DNA from: Dictyobacter kobayashii
GTDB taxonomy: Bacteria > Chloroflexota > Ktedonobacteria > Ktedonobacterales > Ktedonobacteraceae
DNA: 64,000 nucleotides
Direction: 5' to 3'
NCBI RefSeq assembly: GCF_003967555.1
Contig: NZ_BIFS01000002.1
Location: forward strand, 2,046,001-2,110,000
Shown: positions 1 to 8,722 of the stretch, one piece after another
Layout: each line of letters starts with the position of its first letter
Position numbering within the stretch: position 1 is the first letter of the stretch
Notes under the pieces: model-generated
Database searches by the model: none
Told to the model about the DNA's origin: nothing
What the model saw: only the letters and a program-made list of their open reading frames with translations
Program-made: the position numbers and the translations under genes

Positions 1-488
1 TCCAGGTTCACACGCCGCAAAAGTGCAAGCAGCATCTCTTCCTCTTCAGCGCGTGTACGAATACGGCGATATACATGTAAAGGGCCTGCCAGATGATGAC
101 GGATGGTATGTACCGGATTTAGTGAAGAAAAAGGATCCTGAAAAATAAGTTGCACATGGCGGCGATACTCACGTAACACGCTTGCTCTACGTTTCTTTAG
201 GTTAATGGCTTGCCCGCGAAAGCGTAGCTCGCCTTGTGTTGGATCATACATACGGGCCAGCAAACGCGCAATAGTTGATTTCCCACTACCACTCTCGCCG
301 ACTAATGCGGTCGCTTTACCAGGATAGAGGGCGAGCGAGACATCTTCTACCGCGTGCACAAAGGTTGGTTTACTAAACAGATTTGCCTGACGGCCCGAAA
401 AATATTTGCGTATATTTGAAGCTTCTAAGATTGCTTCTGGCTGCTCTCTCTCATTTAGAAACGTTGCTGTTTGATCAACCCGTTGCAT
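1..488 (-). CDS. Peptide ABC transporter ATPase, DppF/OppF type (partial)
   Basis: Second ATP-binding subunit of a dipeptide/oligopeptide (or nickel-type) importer; hydrolyses ATP at the inner face of the membrane. Only the first ~162 codons lie in the window. Reverse-strand translation from the ATG at 488 shows a Walker A motif GESGSGKST and the Q-loop region QLIFQDPFSSLNP, typical of OppF. The ATG overlaps the stop of the upstream dppD-like gene by one base (TAATG), so the two are translationally coupled. Last visible gene of the operon reading leftward out of the window. The substrate cannot be told from the ATPase. Confidence 0.93.
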   Translation of the reverse strand, partial: MQRVDQTATFLNEREQPEAILEASNIRKYFSGRQANLFSKPTFVHAVEDVSLALYPGKATALVGESGSGKSTIARLLARMYDPTQGELRFRGQAINLKKRRASVLREYRRHVQLIFQDPFSSLNPVHTIRHHLAGPLHVYRRIRTRAEEEEMLLALLRRVNL

Positions 489-1642
489 TATGATCTCCTT
501 CTCTGTCTTTGTTTTTCTGTCAATGTCTCGTAGGCCTGCTCTATCTCCTTTATATCAGGCGCCTGTTCTCTATAAGCAGGATCATAGAGGTGACAGGCCA
601 CTGCCGCAGTCTCTTGCGTCTCTTTTTCTTCAGCCTGATAGGGGCGCAGAGCTGGAATATGCTGTGGGCAGGCTGTAAAGGCCAGTGGACAACGCGTTCT
701 AAAGGCACAGCCAGATGGAATGTTGCGCAGATCAGGAGGTGACCCTGGAATACTATACATTTTGCGTTTGGGGCCAATCAGTGATGGAAATGCATTAAGT
801 AGACCATAGCTATAAGGATGGCGTGGATGGCGATAGATGTCACGGCGCGAACCGGTCTCAACGATGCGACCTGCATACATAATTGATATGGAATCGGCGA
901 CTTCTAAGAGCAACGAAAGGTCGTGGGTGATAAAGATAACCGCAAAATTGAGCTGCGTGCGTAGATGGAGAATTTCAGTTAGAATTTCACGCTGTACCAC
1001 TACATCCAGGGCTGTTGTGGGCTCATCAAGGATGATCAGTTCAGGGTTGAGCGCCAGGGCAATCGCGATAATCGCACGTTGGCGCATGCCTCCACTAAGC
1101 TCGTGTGGGTAGCTATATTGACGATCCGCTGAAATACCTACCAGATCCAATAGCTCATTTACACGCTGGCGCCGTGCGCGTTTATCCATTGCTGGACGAT
1201 GGGTGTGCAATACATCGATGATCTGATCACCTATTGTCAGCACTGGATTTAAGGCATTCATGGCACTTTGAAAGACGACCGAAATCTCATTCCAGCGCAG
1301 TTGTTGTAGCTGTTTAGCAGAAGCGTGTAAAACATCCAGTGGCATTGTCGTCGACTGTTGCTGGTTTTTTTGTGGGGTCCCGGCTAACTCTGTGGCAGAA
1401 CGAGAATAATAGAGTGCTTTCCCCTGAGTGATAATGGCAGGTGGACGCAATAAGCGTGCAATGGCATACGCCAGCGTTGACTTTCCGCTGCCACTCTCAC
1501 CAGCCAGGCCTAGAATCTCTCCTCGTCGCAGCGTAAAACTTACGTCATTGACGGCATGCACGGTACCATTCTCTGCTTCATAGTCAACGCAAAGATGTTG
1601 TACATCCAGTAACTTTGTTGTATCACCAGTATCATGGGCCAT
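488..1642 (-). CDS. Peptide ABC transporter ATPase, DppD/OppD type
   Basis: First ATP-binding subunit of a peptide importer, 384 aa. Visible: Walker A GESGSGKST near residue 50, Q-loop VVFQSAMNALNPVLT, signature LSGGMRQRAIIAIAL, Walker B LIILDEPTTALD, H-loop FITHD, and the C-terminal oligopeptide/dipeptide extension with the Cys pattern CAFRTRCPLAFTAC that is known in OppD/DppD C-domains. A ~25-residue low-complexity insert (about residues 77-100, with QQQ) sits between Walker A and the Q-loop and is longer than in most homologues. Start and stop overlap the neighbours by one base on both sides, giving a tight operon with the permeases and dppF. Confidence 0.95.
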   Translation of the reverse strand: MAHDTGDTTKLLDVQHLCVDYEAENGTVHAVNDVSFTLRRGEILGLAGESGSGKSTLAYAIARLLRPPAIITQGKALYYSRSATELAGTPQKNQQQSTTMPLDVLHASAKQLQQLRWNEISVVFQSAMNALNPVLTIGDQIIDVLHTHRPAMDKRARRQRVNELLDLVGISADRQYSYPHELSGGMRQRAIIAIALALNPELIILDEPTTALDVVVQREILTEILHLRTQLNFAVIFITHDLSLLLEVADSISIMYAGRIVETGSRRDIYRHPRHPYSYGLLNAFPSLIGPKRKMYSIPGSPPDLRNIPSGCAFRTRCPLAFTACPQHIPALRPYQAEEKETQETAAVACHLYDPAYREQAPDIKEIEQAYETLTEKQRQRRRS

Positions 1643-2698
1643 TATGGTCTGCTTTCCTTTTCTTGTTCTGTAACTACTTCTAGCGATCCTGTTTGTGCTA
1701 CATATTGTTGTGCCTTGCGCATGCTTCTCTTGCGCTGTTTACGCAGGCGTGGATCCGCAACCTCATCGATACCGATGTTGATAAAGGTCAATCCAGCCCC
1801 TAGTAGCGCGACACAAACCAAACCACCACCAGGCACCCTGGATAAGCGCCTGTCCATTCTGGGCCCAATAGAACATACTTCCCCAGCTGACGCTGCGGAT
1901 ATCTCCTAAGCCGAGAAACTCTAAGCCTGCGGCTGCCAGGACAACTGAAAGCATCGTACTGACAAAACCAGCAGCAATAATAGCGAGCATGTTTGGCAAC
2001 ATCTCTTCGAAGATAATCTTTGCGGTACTGATTCCGCTGGCCTGGGAGGCGCCGATAAAATCGCGTTGACGCATGGAGAGAGATTGTGCCCGAATAACGC
2101 GTGCATGGCCAGGCCAGCCTGTGAGCGCGATCACAATCGCGACCGTCAAGGGACCTTTATATGGAATATAAGCGGCCAGAAGTAGAGCGAGCGGAAAACC
2201 TGGTAAGACCAGGAATACGTTGGTAATAAACGTCAAAATATCGTCGATAAGGCCACCAAAGTAGCCTGAAGTTAGCCCAACTATAACATATATGAATGTC
2301 ACAATGATACCTGCTACGAAGCCCCAGAAAACCGAGGAGCGCGTACCGATCATGAGCTGTGCAAAAACATCCTGGCCAGCCTGCGTTGTTCCTAACCAGT
2401 GATCAGGTGAAGGAGGTTGCAATATATCTGTTGTCAGTGTATTGGGATCATAGCGAGCAATTAATGGTCCAAAGATGGCCATAATAATAAATAGGCCGAC
2501 AATGATGCAACCAGTCATCATCTTGGGATTAATGAGCAAGATGCGCCAGAAGCGTAGCAAAAGGTTAGGGCGCACCTGCCCGGGCTTTTTTCCTGGTTGA
2601 TATCCATTCTGATCTTTATCAGGATCAGTCAAAACCATAAATTGTTCGTCGCCGTTGTCGGGCAGTGGGGTAGCATTAAAAGGAGGTGTTGATGACAT
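1642..2698 (-). pseudogene. Peptide ABC permease DppC type, one frameshift
   Basis: Inner-membrane permease of the peptide importer. From 2698 the frame reads through the cytoplasmic N-terminus, the OppC-type N-terminal helix, the H-WLGTTQAGQDVFAQL motif and the EAA loop, then leaves frame near 1818: one frame ends shortly after GAWWWF, while the adjacent frame supplies the expected C-terminus (LTFINIGIDEVADPRLR) ending at 1642. Skipping one G of the GG at 1818-1819 restores a ~352-residue protein of normal family length. The break is a single extra base, so it may be a sequencing error rather than true inactivation. Six bases separate its start from the dppB stop. Confidence 0.9.
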
Positions 2699-2704
2699 AA
2701 TGTA

Positions 2705-3691
2705 TTATTTCCCCTCCATACGTACTCGTGGATCAAGCGCAGCATACATGAGATCGGCAAGCAGATTGGCGGCCAGGACGGCAAACGAAATAATTAAGAA
2801 AACTCCTTGCATCAATGCATAGTCTTTATCGCTGATCGCCTGGATGAAGGTAAAGCCAATTCCGGGATAGGAGAAGACGGTTTCGGTTAATAATTGACCT
2901 GAAACGATGAAGCCGAGCGAGAGCGCAAAACTGGTAATGCTGGGTAGGATAGCGTTGCGTGCTGCATAGCTTAACATAACTCGGCCTCGCCTCAGACCTT
3001 TGGCACGTGCCATCAGAATATAATCCTCTGACAATGTAGTAATCATCGCGTTGCGCATGGTCAGCATCCAACCAGCTAGCGAGGAAATGATGATTGTTAA
3101 CGCCGGTAATATCGCGTGTGAAAGTACACTCAAGATAAAATCGAGATCCAGAGATGGCACCAGACCTTCATCATAACCACCATTCAATGGGAACCAGTTG
3201 AACGTAAAACCGAAAACATACAGGCAGACAAACGCGAGCCAGAAATAAGGGATGCCTGAGAGCATCATCATCATTGGCGAAATGATCGTATCGACCTTTG
3301 TGCCACGTTTCCAGGCGTTCAAAATGCCAAGCAGGGTTCCCAGGATAAAACTGATAAGCAGTGTAAGCAGTCCTAGTAGCAGTGTCCAGGGCATGCGTTG
3401 CGCAATAATAGCCGAGACCGCAGTCGGAAAATAGTTTGTTGAAACGCCCAGGTTTCCATGAAAGAGGTTACCAATATACTGAAAATACTGTAACCACAGA
3501 GGATCGTGCGAGATACCGAATTGAACTTCCAGGGCTTGAATCATTTCAGGACTCGGATTTTTATCACGAAATCGAGCCAGGATGGCCTGTGCAGGGTTTC
3601 CTGGTACCAATCGTGGCAGGAAAAAATTAATGGTCAATGAAACCCAAGCGGTGACGATATAGAAACTGATCCTTCGTAATAAGTAGCGCAT
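2705..3691 (-). CDS. Peptide ABC permease, DppB type
   Basis: Inner-membrane permease, 328 aa, six predicted transmembrane segments. Family hallmarks are the N-terminal RYLLRRISFYIVTAWVSL segment, PGNPAQAILARFRDKNPSPEMI in the first periplasmic loop, the EAA-like cytoplasmic loop (LMARAKGLRRGRVMLSYAARNAILP) and the C-terminal DPRVRMEGK. Shine-Dalgarno AAGGAGC precedes the ATG. First intact gene downstream of the broken binding protein, so the transporter body is retained although its cognate receptor looks dead. Confidence 0.96.
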   Translation of the reverse strand: MRYLLRRISFYIVTAWVSLTINFFLPRLVPGNPAQAILARFRDKNPSPEMIQALEVQFGISHDPLWLQYFQYIGNLFHGNLGVSTNYFPTAVSAIIAQRMPWTLLLGLLTLLISFILGTLLGILNAWKRGTKVDTIISPMMMMLSGIPYFWLAFVCLYVFGFTFNWFPLNGGYDEGLVPSLDLDFILSVLSHAILPALTIIISSLAGWMLTMRNAMITTLSEDYILMARAKGLRRGRVMLSYAARNAILPSITSFALSLGFIVSGQLLTETVFSYPGIGFTFIQAISDKDYALMQGVFLIISFAVLAANLLADLMYAALDPRVRMEGK

Positions 3692-3824
3692 CCGCTTGCT
3701 CCTTCAAAAAAGCTAACAAAAGATGATTAGCGCGGAACTAATGAAAAAGGTGGAGAAGAACTCCTATGCATCTATGTTCCAGACTAGATGATGGAGTATC
3801 TTCTCCTGGTATCGCTAGCAAACG

Positions 3825-4883
3825 TTAGCGAGGCCGTATGTTAAGCATGATTTGTAAAGGAGAAGCCGCCGTTACATATGGATTTGCCTGTGAGGGCCAA
3901 CCGCTAAAGCGAGACGAGTTATACTCAAACCAGACCGGAGCGTCAAGCAACGGGATAGTTGGCATTTGCTCAACAAAGATTTTCTCAATTCCTTGTATCG
4001 CCTGTTTTTGCGTAGCAGGATCGCTGGTAGTAGCATATTGATTCAGGTATGCATCTGTCTGCGGATCTTCCCAGCGGGCGAAATTTGACTGTGATGATTG
4101 ACCAAAATGATAGATTGGCATAATTAGATGCCAGAAAATCTTTGGCACTGGGTAAGATGAGGGCAGTTGGATTGGCAACCTGCATATATCCATTTTCTGC
4201 CACTTTTGACATCTTTGACCGATCTAGAGCCTGGCTAATAGCCTGCCGTACCGCGACTTGATTGAAGGGCTTTTTCGCGTTATTCGGATAGAACATCAAG
4301 GTTGCGTTTGGTGCTAACCAGAAATGATGGTTGGCCGTATCTTTTTGCACATAATTACGGTCCAGGTTAGGCACATAAACCTGTGCCGTATCCAGCTTAT
4401 TGCTAATGAGCTGAAGTACCAGCGTATCATTCGATTTATAGATAGGATAGTCAATCTCGTTGAAGGCAGGTTTGCCCGCTTGCCAGTAGCTGGTATTTTT
4501 TGTTAGCTTCACCAGTTGAGGAGTAAATGGCTGGCCATCATTCCATTTTACATTATCATGCAGGGTAAACACGAGCTGCTTATTATCATTGCTAAATTGA
4601 TATTTTGTCGCGAGCCAGGGATTCATCGTACCATTCGCAAGATTAGTAAACAATAATGACTCATAGATCAAATCGCTTGGCGGGCCGCCCGATGCTGCCG
4701 CATATGGATTAAAATTATTGATATACTCATCGCCGACTTCGCCTACCCACAATGCATCCGTTTTTTTATTTGCATTTGTCCCACCACAAGCATTAAGAAT
4801 AAAAGAGCAAACAGTAACGTTATAAGCAAAATACTTCCACTTGTCTTACTGCTCAACCCTCCTCGATTTGTCCTTATGAACAT
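3825..4883 (-). pseudogene. Peptide-binding lipoprotein (SBP family 5), internally deleted
   Basis: Remnant of the extracellular receptor of the peptide importer. A good Shine-Dalgarno (AGGAGATC) precedes ATG at 4883; a hydrophobic signal peptide follows, and a one-base shift near 4795 is needed to reach the lipobox LNAC. The frame then gives the family-5 N-lobe, jumps near 4525 directly from WNDGQPFT to LVKLTKNTSYW (about 90 residues of lobe I missing), continues to DFLASNYANLSF, and at about 4106 jumps out of frame to SNFARWEDPQTDAYLNQY near the C-terminus (over 100 residues missing). The locus is ~350 codons against 530-600 for the family. These are real deletions, not just indels, so the receptor is very likely non-functional. 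Confidence 0.85.
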
Positions 4884-5017
4884 ATATTAGGATCTCCTGA
4901 TAAATATAAAATTGCCACACCCTGAAGAAGTGTTTTTTATCATTCATTTATTTTTACGTAGCTGAAATAGAGAAAGAGTCAAGCAGTTATGTATTGGAGT
5001 TACATCTATTTTTGGCG

Positions 5018-5068
5018 TTTTTCACACGGACAACCGCCGATATACATTGGCAGTTGTCCGTGTGAAAA
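5018..5068. repeat. 17-bp perfect inverted repeat
   Basis: Arms TTTTTCACACGGACAAC and its complement surround an 18-nt loop. The T and A runs lie inside the stem, so neither strand has a trailing U-tract; this is a stable palindrome rather than a classic intrinsic terminator. It separates the isomerase gene from the peptide operon, both on the reverse strand, and could still stop or protect transcripts. Confidence 0.8.
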
Positions 5069-5130
5069 GAGGGATAGGAGAGGAGGCCTCAGTTTGCTCT
5101 ATGGAGAGTAATTGAGGTGCTTTATATATT

Positions 5131-5955
5131 TTATTTAGAGGCTAATTGCTTTTCGACTGCGTGGAGCCAGTTAATATGTTGTGGTAAGGCAATTTCAGGA
5201 TCTTCAATTTCGGGATGCCAGCGCTTCTCCCACTCAACCGAGACATAGCCATCATAGCCATTGGCCTGAAGGCTGGCCAGTTGTTCGCGTACCGGCACCT
5301 CGCCCTTGCCCATTAATACCAGTCTCCAGCCTGATTTTTCTGTATCATCGCGGCGAGCATCTTTCACATGCACATGCGCTACCCGTGGCCCCAGGATGCT
5401 CCATACCTCTTCGGCCGTCTCTCCCATTCGGTAGGGATGGTGGCTATCCCAGAGGGCGGCGATCGCTGGTGAATTTACCAGTTCCAACACCTGGGCTGCG
5501 CGCCTGGCGGAAGAAAAACCGTCGTGGGTCTCTAGCGTAATTGTGACCCCGGACTGCTCGGCCTGAGATGCAACCTGTTGTAGTGATTCAGCCACCCACT
5601 GGTTCTCTCGTTCGATATTTTCGCCTGTTCCGGCACCCCCAAAGACGCGCAGAATGGGTACATGCAACTCCTGCGCCAGCTGAATCCAGACCTTCAGGGA
5701 CTCCACGTTCTTCGCCCGTTCCGCTGGATCACTCAGATTAAAGGTGCAGGAAGTATCGAATGCACAGACCTCTATACCGCGTGAGCGAAAGGTCTCTACG
5801 GCCTGCCTGACCTTTTCTGCGTCACGTATGGGTTCAATGACTTCATTATCCAGCAGGCGCAACTCAACGCCACTATAGCCCAGTCGGACCGCGTTGTCAG
5901 CGACCTGTTCAGTAGTCCATTGTGGGCAACCAAGGGTACTAAATGCAAATTTCAC
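5131..5955 (-). CDS. Sugar phosphate isomerase/epimerase (TIM barrel)
   Basis: 274-aa member of the xylose-isomerase-like TIM-barrel superfamily (AP_endonuc_2 fold; IolE/ketohexose epimerase relatives), cytoplasmic. The barrel pattern is clear: KFAFSTLGCPQW at strand 1, GVELR, LRVFGG, TITLETHDG with a metal-ligand Glu, ALWDSHHPYR with Asp/His ligands, VAHVHVKDAR and VSVEWEKRWHPE ending in the last metal ligand. The GTG at 5955 is preferred because AGAGG lies 7 nt upstream; an upstream ATG at 5985 has no such site. The exact sugar is not identifiable. It is monocistronic. Confidence 0.88.
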   Translation of the reverse strand: MKFAFSTLGCPQWTTEQVADNAVRLGYSGVELRLLDNEVIEPIRDAEKVRQAVETFRSRGIEVCAFDTSCTFNLSDPAERAKNVESLKVWIQLAQELHVPILRVFGGAGTGENIERENQWVAESLQQVASQAEQSGVTITLETHDGFSSARRAAQVLELVNSPAIAALWDSHHPYRMGETAEEVWSILGPRVAHVHVKDARRDDTEKSGWRLVLMGKGEVPVREQLASLQANGYDGYVSVEWEKRWHPEIEDPEIALPQHINWLHAVEKQLASK

Positions 5956-6077
5956 TGTGTTACCTCTTTCTACATAAAAGAACATTGTAGATAGATAGCA
6001 TCATCTGCCTCTCTTTCATTATGTCACCAATCACTACTTAATAGTAATGGTTTTCTATGTCATTGTTGGACCCCATA

Positions 6078-6149
6078 CCTGAAAGAATGGACCGCTTCTC
6101 GCTTGCTCGTGTTCTCCCTGCGCTCTCGGGACGAACAGGAAAAGCCCTG
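6078..6149. mobile_element. Degenerate end fragment of the MITE seen at 18150 and 56954
   Basis: This 72-bp stretch matches one end of the MITE: CCTGAAAG..TGG..C, then CGCTTGCTCGTG, a CTC segment, GGACGAACAG and the terminal GGAAAAGCCCTG. It carries an extra ~10-nt insertion and lacks the central palindrome and the other terminal repeat. It lies in the ~300-nt gap between the isomerase and the NUDIX gene, where no other feature was seen. Confidence 0.6.
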
Positions 6150-6256
6150 CGCACGTACGAACTTTTACACAATGCTCATTTGCTGAAAAGTGGTTTTGGT
6201 TCGTATTAAAATAAGGTAGCTATGCGCGAGGAACCACTATAATAAAGGATGAATTG

Positions 6257-6838
6257 ATGGATAAAAAAGTAGAAATTGTAGAGCAAAAGCTTCTTCTAGA
6301 TGACTTCTTTAAAATTGAGGAGGTTCATGTACGTTTCAGGCGCTTCGATGGTAAGATGAGCGAGCCAGTGCGCCGCCTGGTATTGGAGCGTGGGGACGCG
6401 GTGGGTGCGCTACTGGTAAATACCGATACGCAGAAGGTATTAATGACGAATCAGTTCCGCTATCCAACCTATCAGAAGGGGCCAGGCTGGTTGCATGAGG
6501 TGGTCGCCGGGATGATTGATGAGCATGAACAGCCGGAACAGGCGGTCAGGCGTGAAATTCATGAAGAGATTGGCTACGAGGTGCATGCGTTGACGCCAAT
6601 TGCCACTTTCTATGTTTCTCCTGGCGGTTCCACCGAGCGTATCTTCCTTTTTTATGCTGAAGTGACCAATGCTGATCGTATCTCTAATGGTGGCGGCCTG
6701 GCTTCTGAGCACGAAGATATTGAACTGATCGAAGTCTCCTTTGATGAATTATGGGATGTCCTCAAAAAAGGCGAGATCCGCGATGCAAAGACCCTGATCG
6801 CTGTCCAATGGTTACAACAGAGACAGATGAATTCGTAA
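6257..6838 (+). CDS. NUDIX hydrolase, ADP-ribose pyrophosphatase type
   Basis: 193-aa cytoplasmic hydrolase of nucleoside diphosphates linked to another group. The Nudix box fits GX5EX7REUXEEXGU: G-MIDEH-E, seven residues, then REIHEEIGY near residue 105. The N-terminal part (VRRLVLERGDAVGALLV) and SPGGSTERIFLFYAE after the box resemble ADP-sugar pyrophosphatases (NudF-like) rather than MutT. ATG at 6257 follows AAAGGATG; a TTG three bases upstream is the only in-frame alternative. Monocistronic, no obvious partner. Confidence 0.9.
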   Translation: MDKKVEIVEQKLLLDDFFKIEEVHVRFRRFDGKMSEPVRRLVLERGDAVGALLVNTDTQKVLMTNQFRYPTYQKGPGWLHEVVAGMIDEHEQPEQAVRREIHEEIGYEVHALTPIATFYVSPGGSTERIFLFYAEVTNADRISNGGGLASEHEDIELIEVSFDELWDVLKKGEIRDAKTLIAVQWLQQRQMNS

Positions 6839-6901
6839 GGATTCGGTGTAACAAATCTTCTTCAGAAGCGATTATCTATATATCAGGAAAATTTCCGCAT
6901 G

Positions 6902-6934
6902 CCACTAAAATTATGCTTCGTTCGCTTTTAGTGG
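6902..6934 (+). terminator. Hairpin after the NUDIX gene
   Basis: CCACTAAAA pairs with TTTTAGTGG around a 15-nt loop, 64 nt after the NUDIX stop. There is no U-tract after it, so termination is only suggested. Confidence 0.4.
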
Positions 6935-7020
6935 ATGATATTAGTAGGGTATAGATTAGATGCATATTTTAGATAAGGTAGTTAAGATGATTACTGTGTG
7001 TTAGAAGAAAAGGAATTGTT

Positions 7021-7374
7021 TTGAGTACAATGACATATACATTTGCGGCTGTGCCAGTCATGTTGCCGGGCAATAACGTGAAGGTGACCTTTCACTACAT
7101 TCACACCACCCAACTGACAGCTGCTCCAGCCAGCAAGGCTACACCGGGCGCGGTTCACAAGACCACTACCGAGTCCAGCCACGTACCCCTCGCGATTGCT
7201 AATACTGCTACAAATGCAACAACTGGCACAGACGGTACTATGACGACCGGAGCTGCCTTCAATCCAACGCTTTTCTTTCTAGGCCTTTTTCTCTTAGCAA
7301 TTTCTGTTGTCATGATCTGGTATGTAATGAAGCGTGCTAAACAAAACAGAGTTGATATGCGAAATCTTGTTTAA
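7021..7374 (+). CDS. Small single-span membrane protein, unknown
   Basis: 117-aa protein without a recognised family. Residues ~1-80 are rich in Thr, Ala and Ser; residues ~82-104 (LFFLGLFLLAISVVMIWYV) form one transmembrane helix, followed by a short basic tail MKRAKQNR, which predicts an outside N-terminus and inside C-terminus. TTG at 7021 is chosen because AAGGAA lies 6 nt upstream; an ATG at 7030 is too far from it. A very strong terminator follows. Function unknown; the Thr-rich part could be an exposed stalk. Confidence 0.7.
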   Translation: MSTMTYTFAAVPVMLPGNNVKVTFHYIHTTQLTAAPASKATPGAVHKTTTESSHVPLAIANTATNATTGTDGTMTTGAAFNPTLFFLGLFLLAISVVMIWYVMKRAKQNRVDMRNLV

Positions 7375-7383
7375 ACTAGCAAC

Positions 7384-7435
7384 AAGCAGCCGGCGCACCT
7401 TCCTATTTATCGGAAGGTGCGCCGGCTGCTTTTTT
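7384..7435 (+). terminator. Strong intrinsic terminator
   Basis: A 20-bp perfect GC-rich stem (starting AAGCAGCCGGCG) with an 8-nt loop and a T-run at 7430-7435. It ends the small membrane protein transcript and lies just after the stop of the convergent purA gene, so it may serve both. Confidence 0.93.
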
Positions 7436-7442
7436 GACTGAT

Positions 7443-8717
7443 CTATGCCATCAAGGTCTGGTCGCGATTTGGACCTACACCCACGCTGTGGATGCGTACA
7501 TTGACAAGTTCGGCCAGGCGATCCAGGTAGTTGCGGGCGTTGCGTGGCAGATCTGCCAGGGTTTTAGCCTGCTCGGTAGATTGTTGCCAACCAGGCAGAA
7601 CCTCATAGACCGGCTCACATTTTTCGTGGATAACGGGATCTGGCAGATGCTCGATCAGTTCACCTTTGTAGCGATAGCCGGTGCAGACAGGGATCTCGGC
7701 CAACGTATCCAGTACGTCCAGCTTCGTGATATTGAGGTCTGTGCAGCCGTTAATCTCGGTGACGTAGCGTGTGACGACGGCATCAAACCAGCCAATGCGG
7801 CGCGGGCGACCCGTGGTCGCGCCAAATTCACCGCCCAGGGTACGCAGGTGGGCTCCCATTTCATCATGCAATTCGGTAGGCATTGGTCCGGTACCTACCT
7901 GTGTGCTGTATGCCTTGGCCACTCCAATGACGCGGTTGATATAGCGAGGAGGAATGCCTGAGCCCGCTGAAGCGCCGGCCGCAGTGGGGGAAGAACTGGT
8001 TACAAATGGATAAGAGCCCCAGTCGATATCTTTCATGGCGCTTAACTGGCCTTCGAGTAGCACGTTTTTGTTTTCCTGCAGCGCAGCCCGCACAATCGGC
8101 ATCGTATCGACGATACGTGGTTTGAGCTGCTGTCCCCAGGCCAGTGCAGCCTCGATCAATTCCTCAGCGTCAAAGGGTTGTTGACCATAGACATGCGTGA
8201 GAATGGCGTTATGCTTTTTGATGACTGCGCTCAGCTTGGCGCGCAGAATATCCTCGTGCAGCAGATCGTGGAAGCGGATGCCGATGCGTCCAACTTTATC
8301 GGTGTAGGCAGGTCCAATGCCACGGCCCGTTGTCTCAACGCGATAAGCGCCACGCGCCTCATCTTCCACTTTGTCGAGCAACTTATGATAGGGCATAACC
8401 ACATGGGCCCGGTCTGAGATGACCAGTTGCTCGACAGAGACGCCTTTGCTGGCGATGGCCTCCATTTCCGCCAGGAGATCCTGTGGATCGATCACGGTAC
8501 CTGTACCCATAACACAGATACAATTAGCATTAAAAATCCCGCAGGGTACAAGGTGGAGCTTGAATTCACCATAGTTATTTACGACAGTATGGCCTGCGTT
8601 GCCACCTCCCTGAAAGCGCATGCACAGATCGGCCTCCTTGCTCAGAAGGTCTACAAGCTTGCCTTTTCCTTCGTCCCCCCATTGTGTTCCTACAACTACG
8701 GTTACTGTTCCAGCCAT
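7443..8717 (-). CDS. purA: Adenylosuccinate synthetase
   Basis: Makes adenylosuccinate from IMP, aspartate and GTP, the first committed step to AMP; cytoplasmic dimer. 424 aa, the usual length. Visible: N-terminal GTQWGDEGKGK with the catalytic Asp, NAGHTVV with the catalytic His, TTGRGIGPAYTDK, LLEGQ, TSSSPTAAGASAG, the IMP/aspartate loop TGRPRRIGWFDAV and the guanine-binding NITKLDVLD. It reads toward the strong terminator at 7384-7435. The trmB-family gene upstream ends 5 nt before it, so the two could be co-transcribed, which is an unusual pairing for purA. Confidence 0.98.
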   Translation of the reverse strand: MAGTVTVVVGTQWGDEGKGKLVDLLSKEADLCMRFQGGGNAGHTVVNNYGEFKLHLVPCGIFNANCICVMGTGTVIDPQDLLAEMEAIASKGVSVEQLVISDRAHVVMPYHKLLDKVEDEARGAYRVETTGRGIGPAYTDKVGRIGIRFHDLLHEDILRAKLSAVIKKHNAILTHVYGQQPFDAEELIEAALAWGQQLKPRIVDTMPIVRAALQENKNVLLEGQLSAMKDIDWGSYPFVTSSSPTAAGASAGSGIPPRYINRVIGVAKAYSTQVGTGPMPTELHDEMGAHLRTLGGEFGATTGRPRRIGWFDAVVTRYVTEINGCTDLNITKLDVLDTLAEIPVCTGYRYKGELIEHLPDPVIHEKCEPVYEVLPGWQQSTEQAKTLADLPRNARNYLDRLAELVNVRIHSVGVGPNRDQTLMA

Positions 8718-8722
8718 GACGG

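Noticed and set aside
5018..5068. Intrinsic terminator of the isomerase gene
   Set aside because: The T and A runs are inside the stem, so no U-tract follows the hairpin on either strand; kept only as an inverted repeat.
7434..7961. 175-codon forward ORF
   Set aside because: Antisense to purA, which is fully conserved on the other strand.
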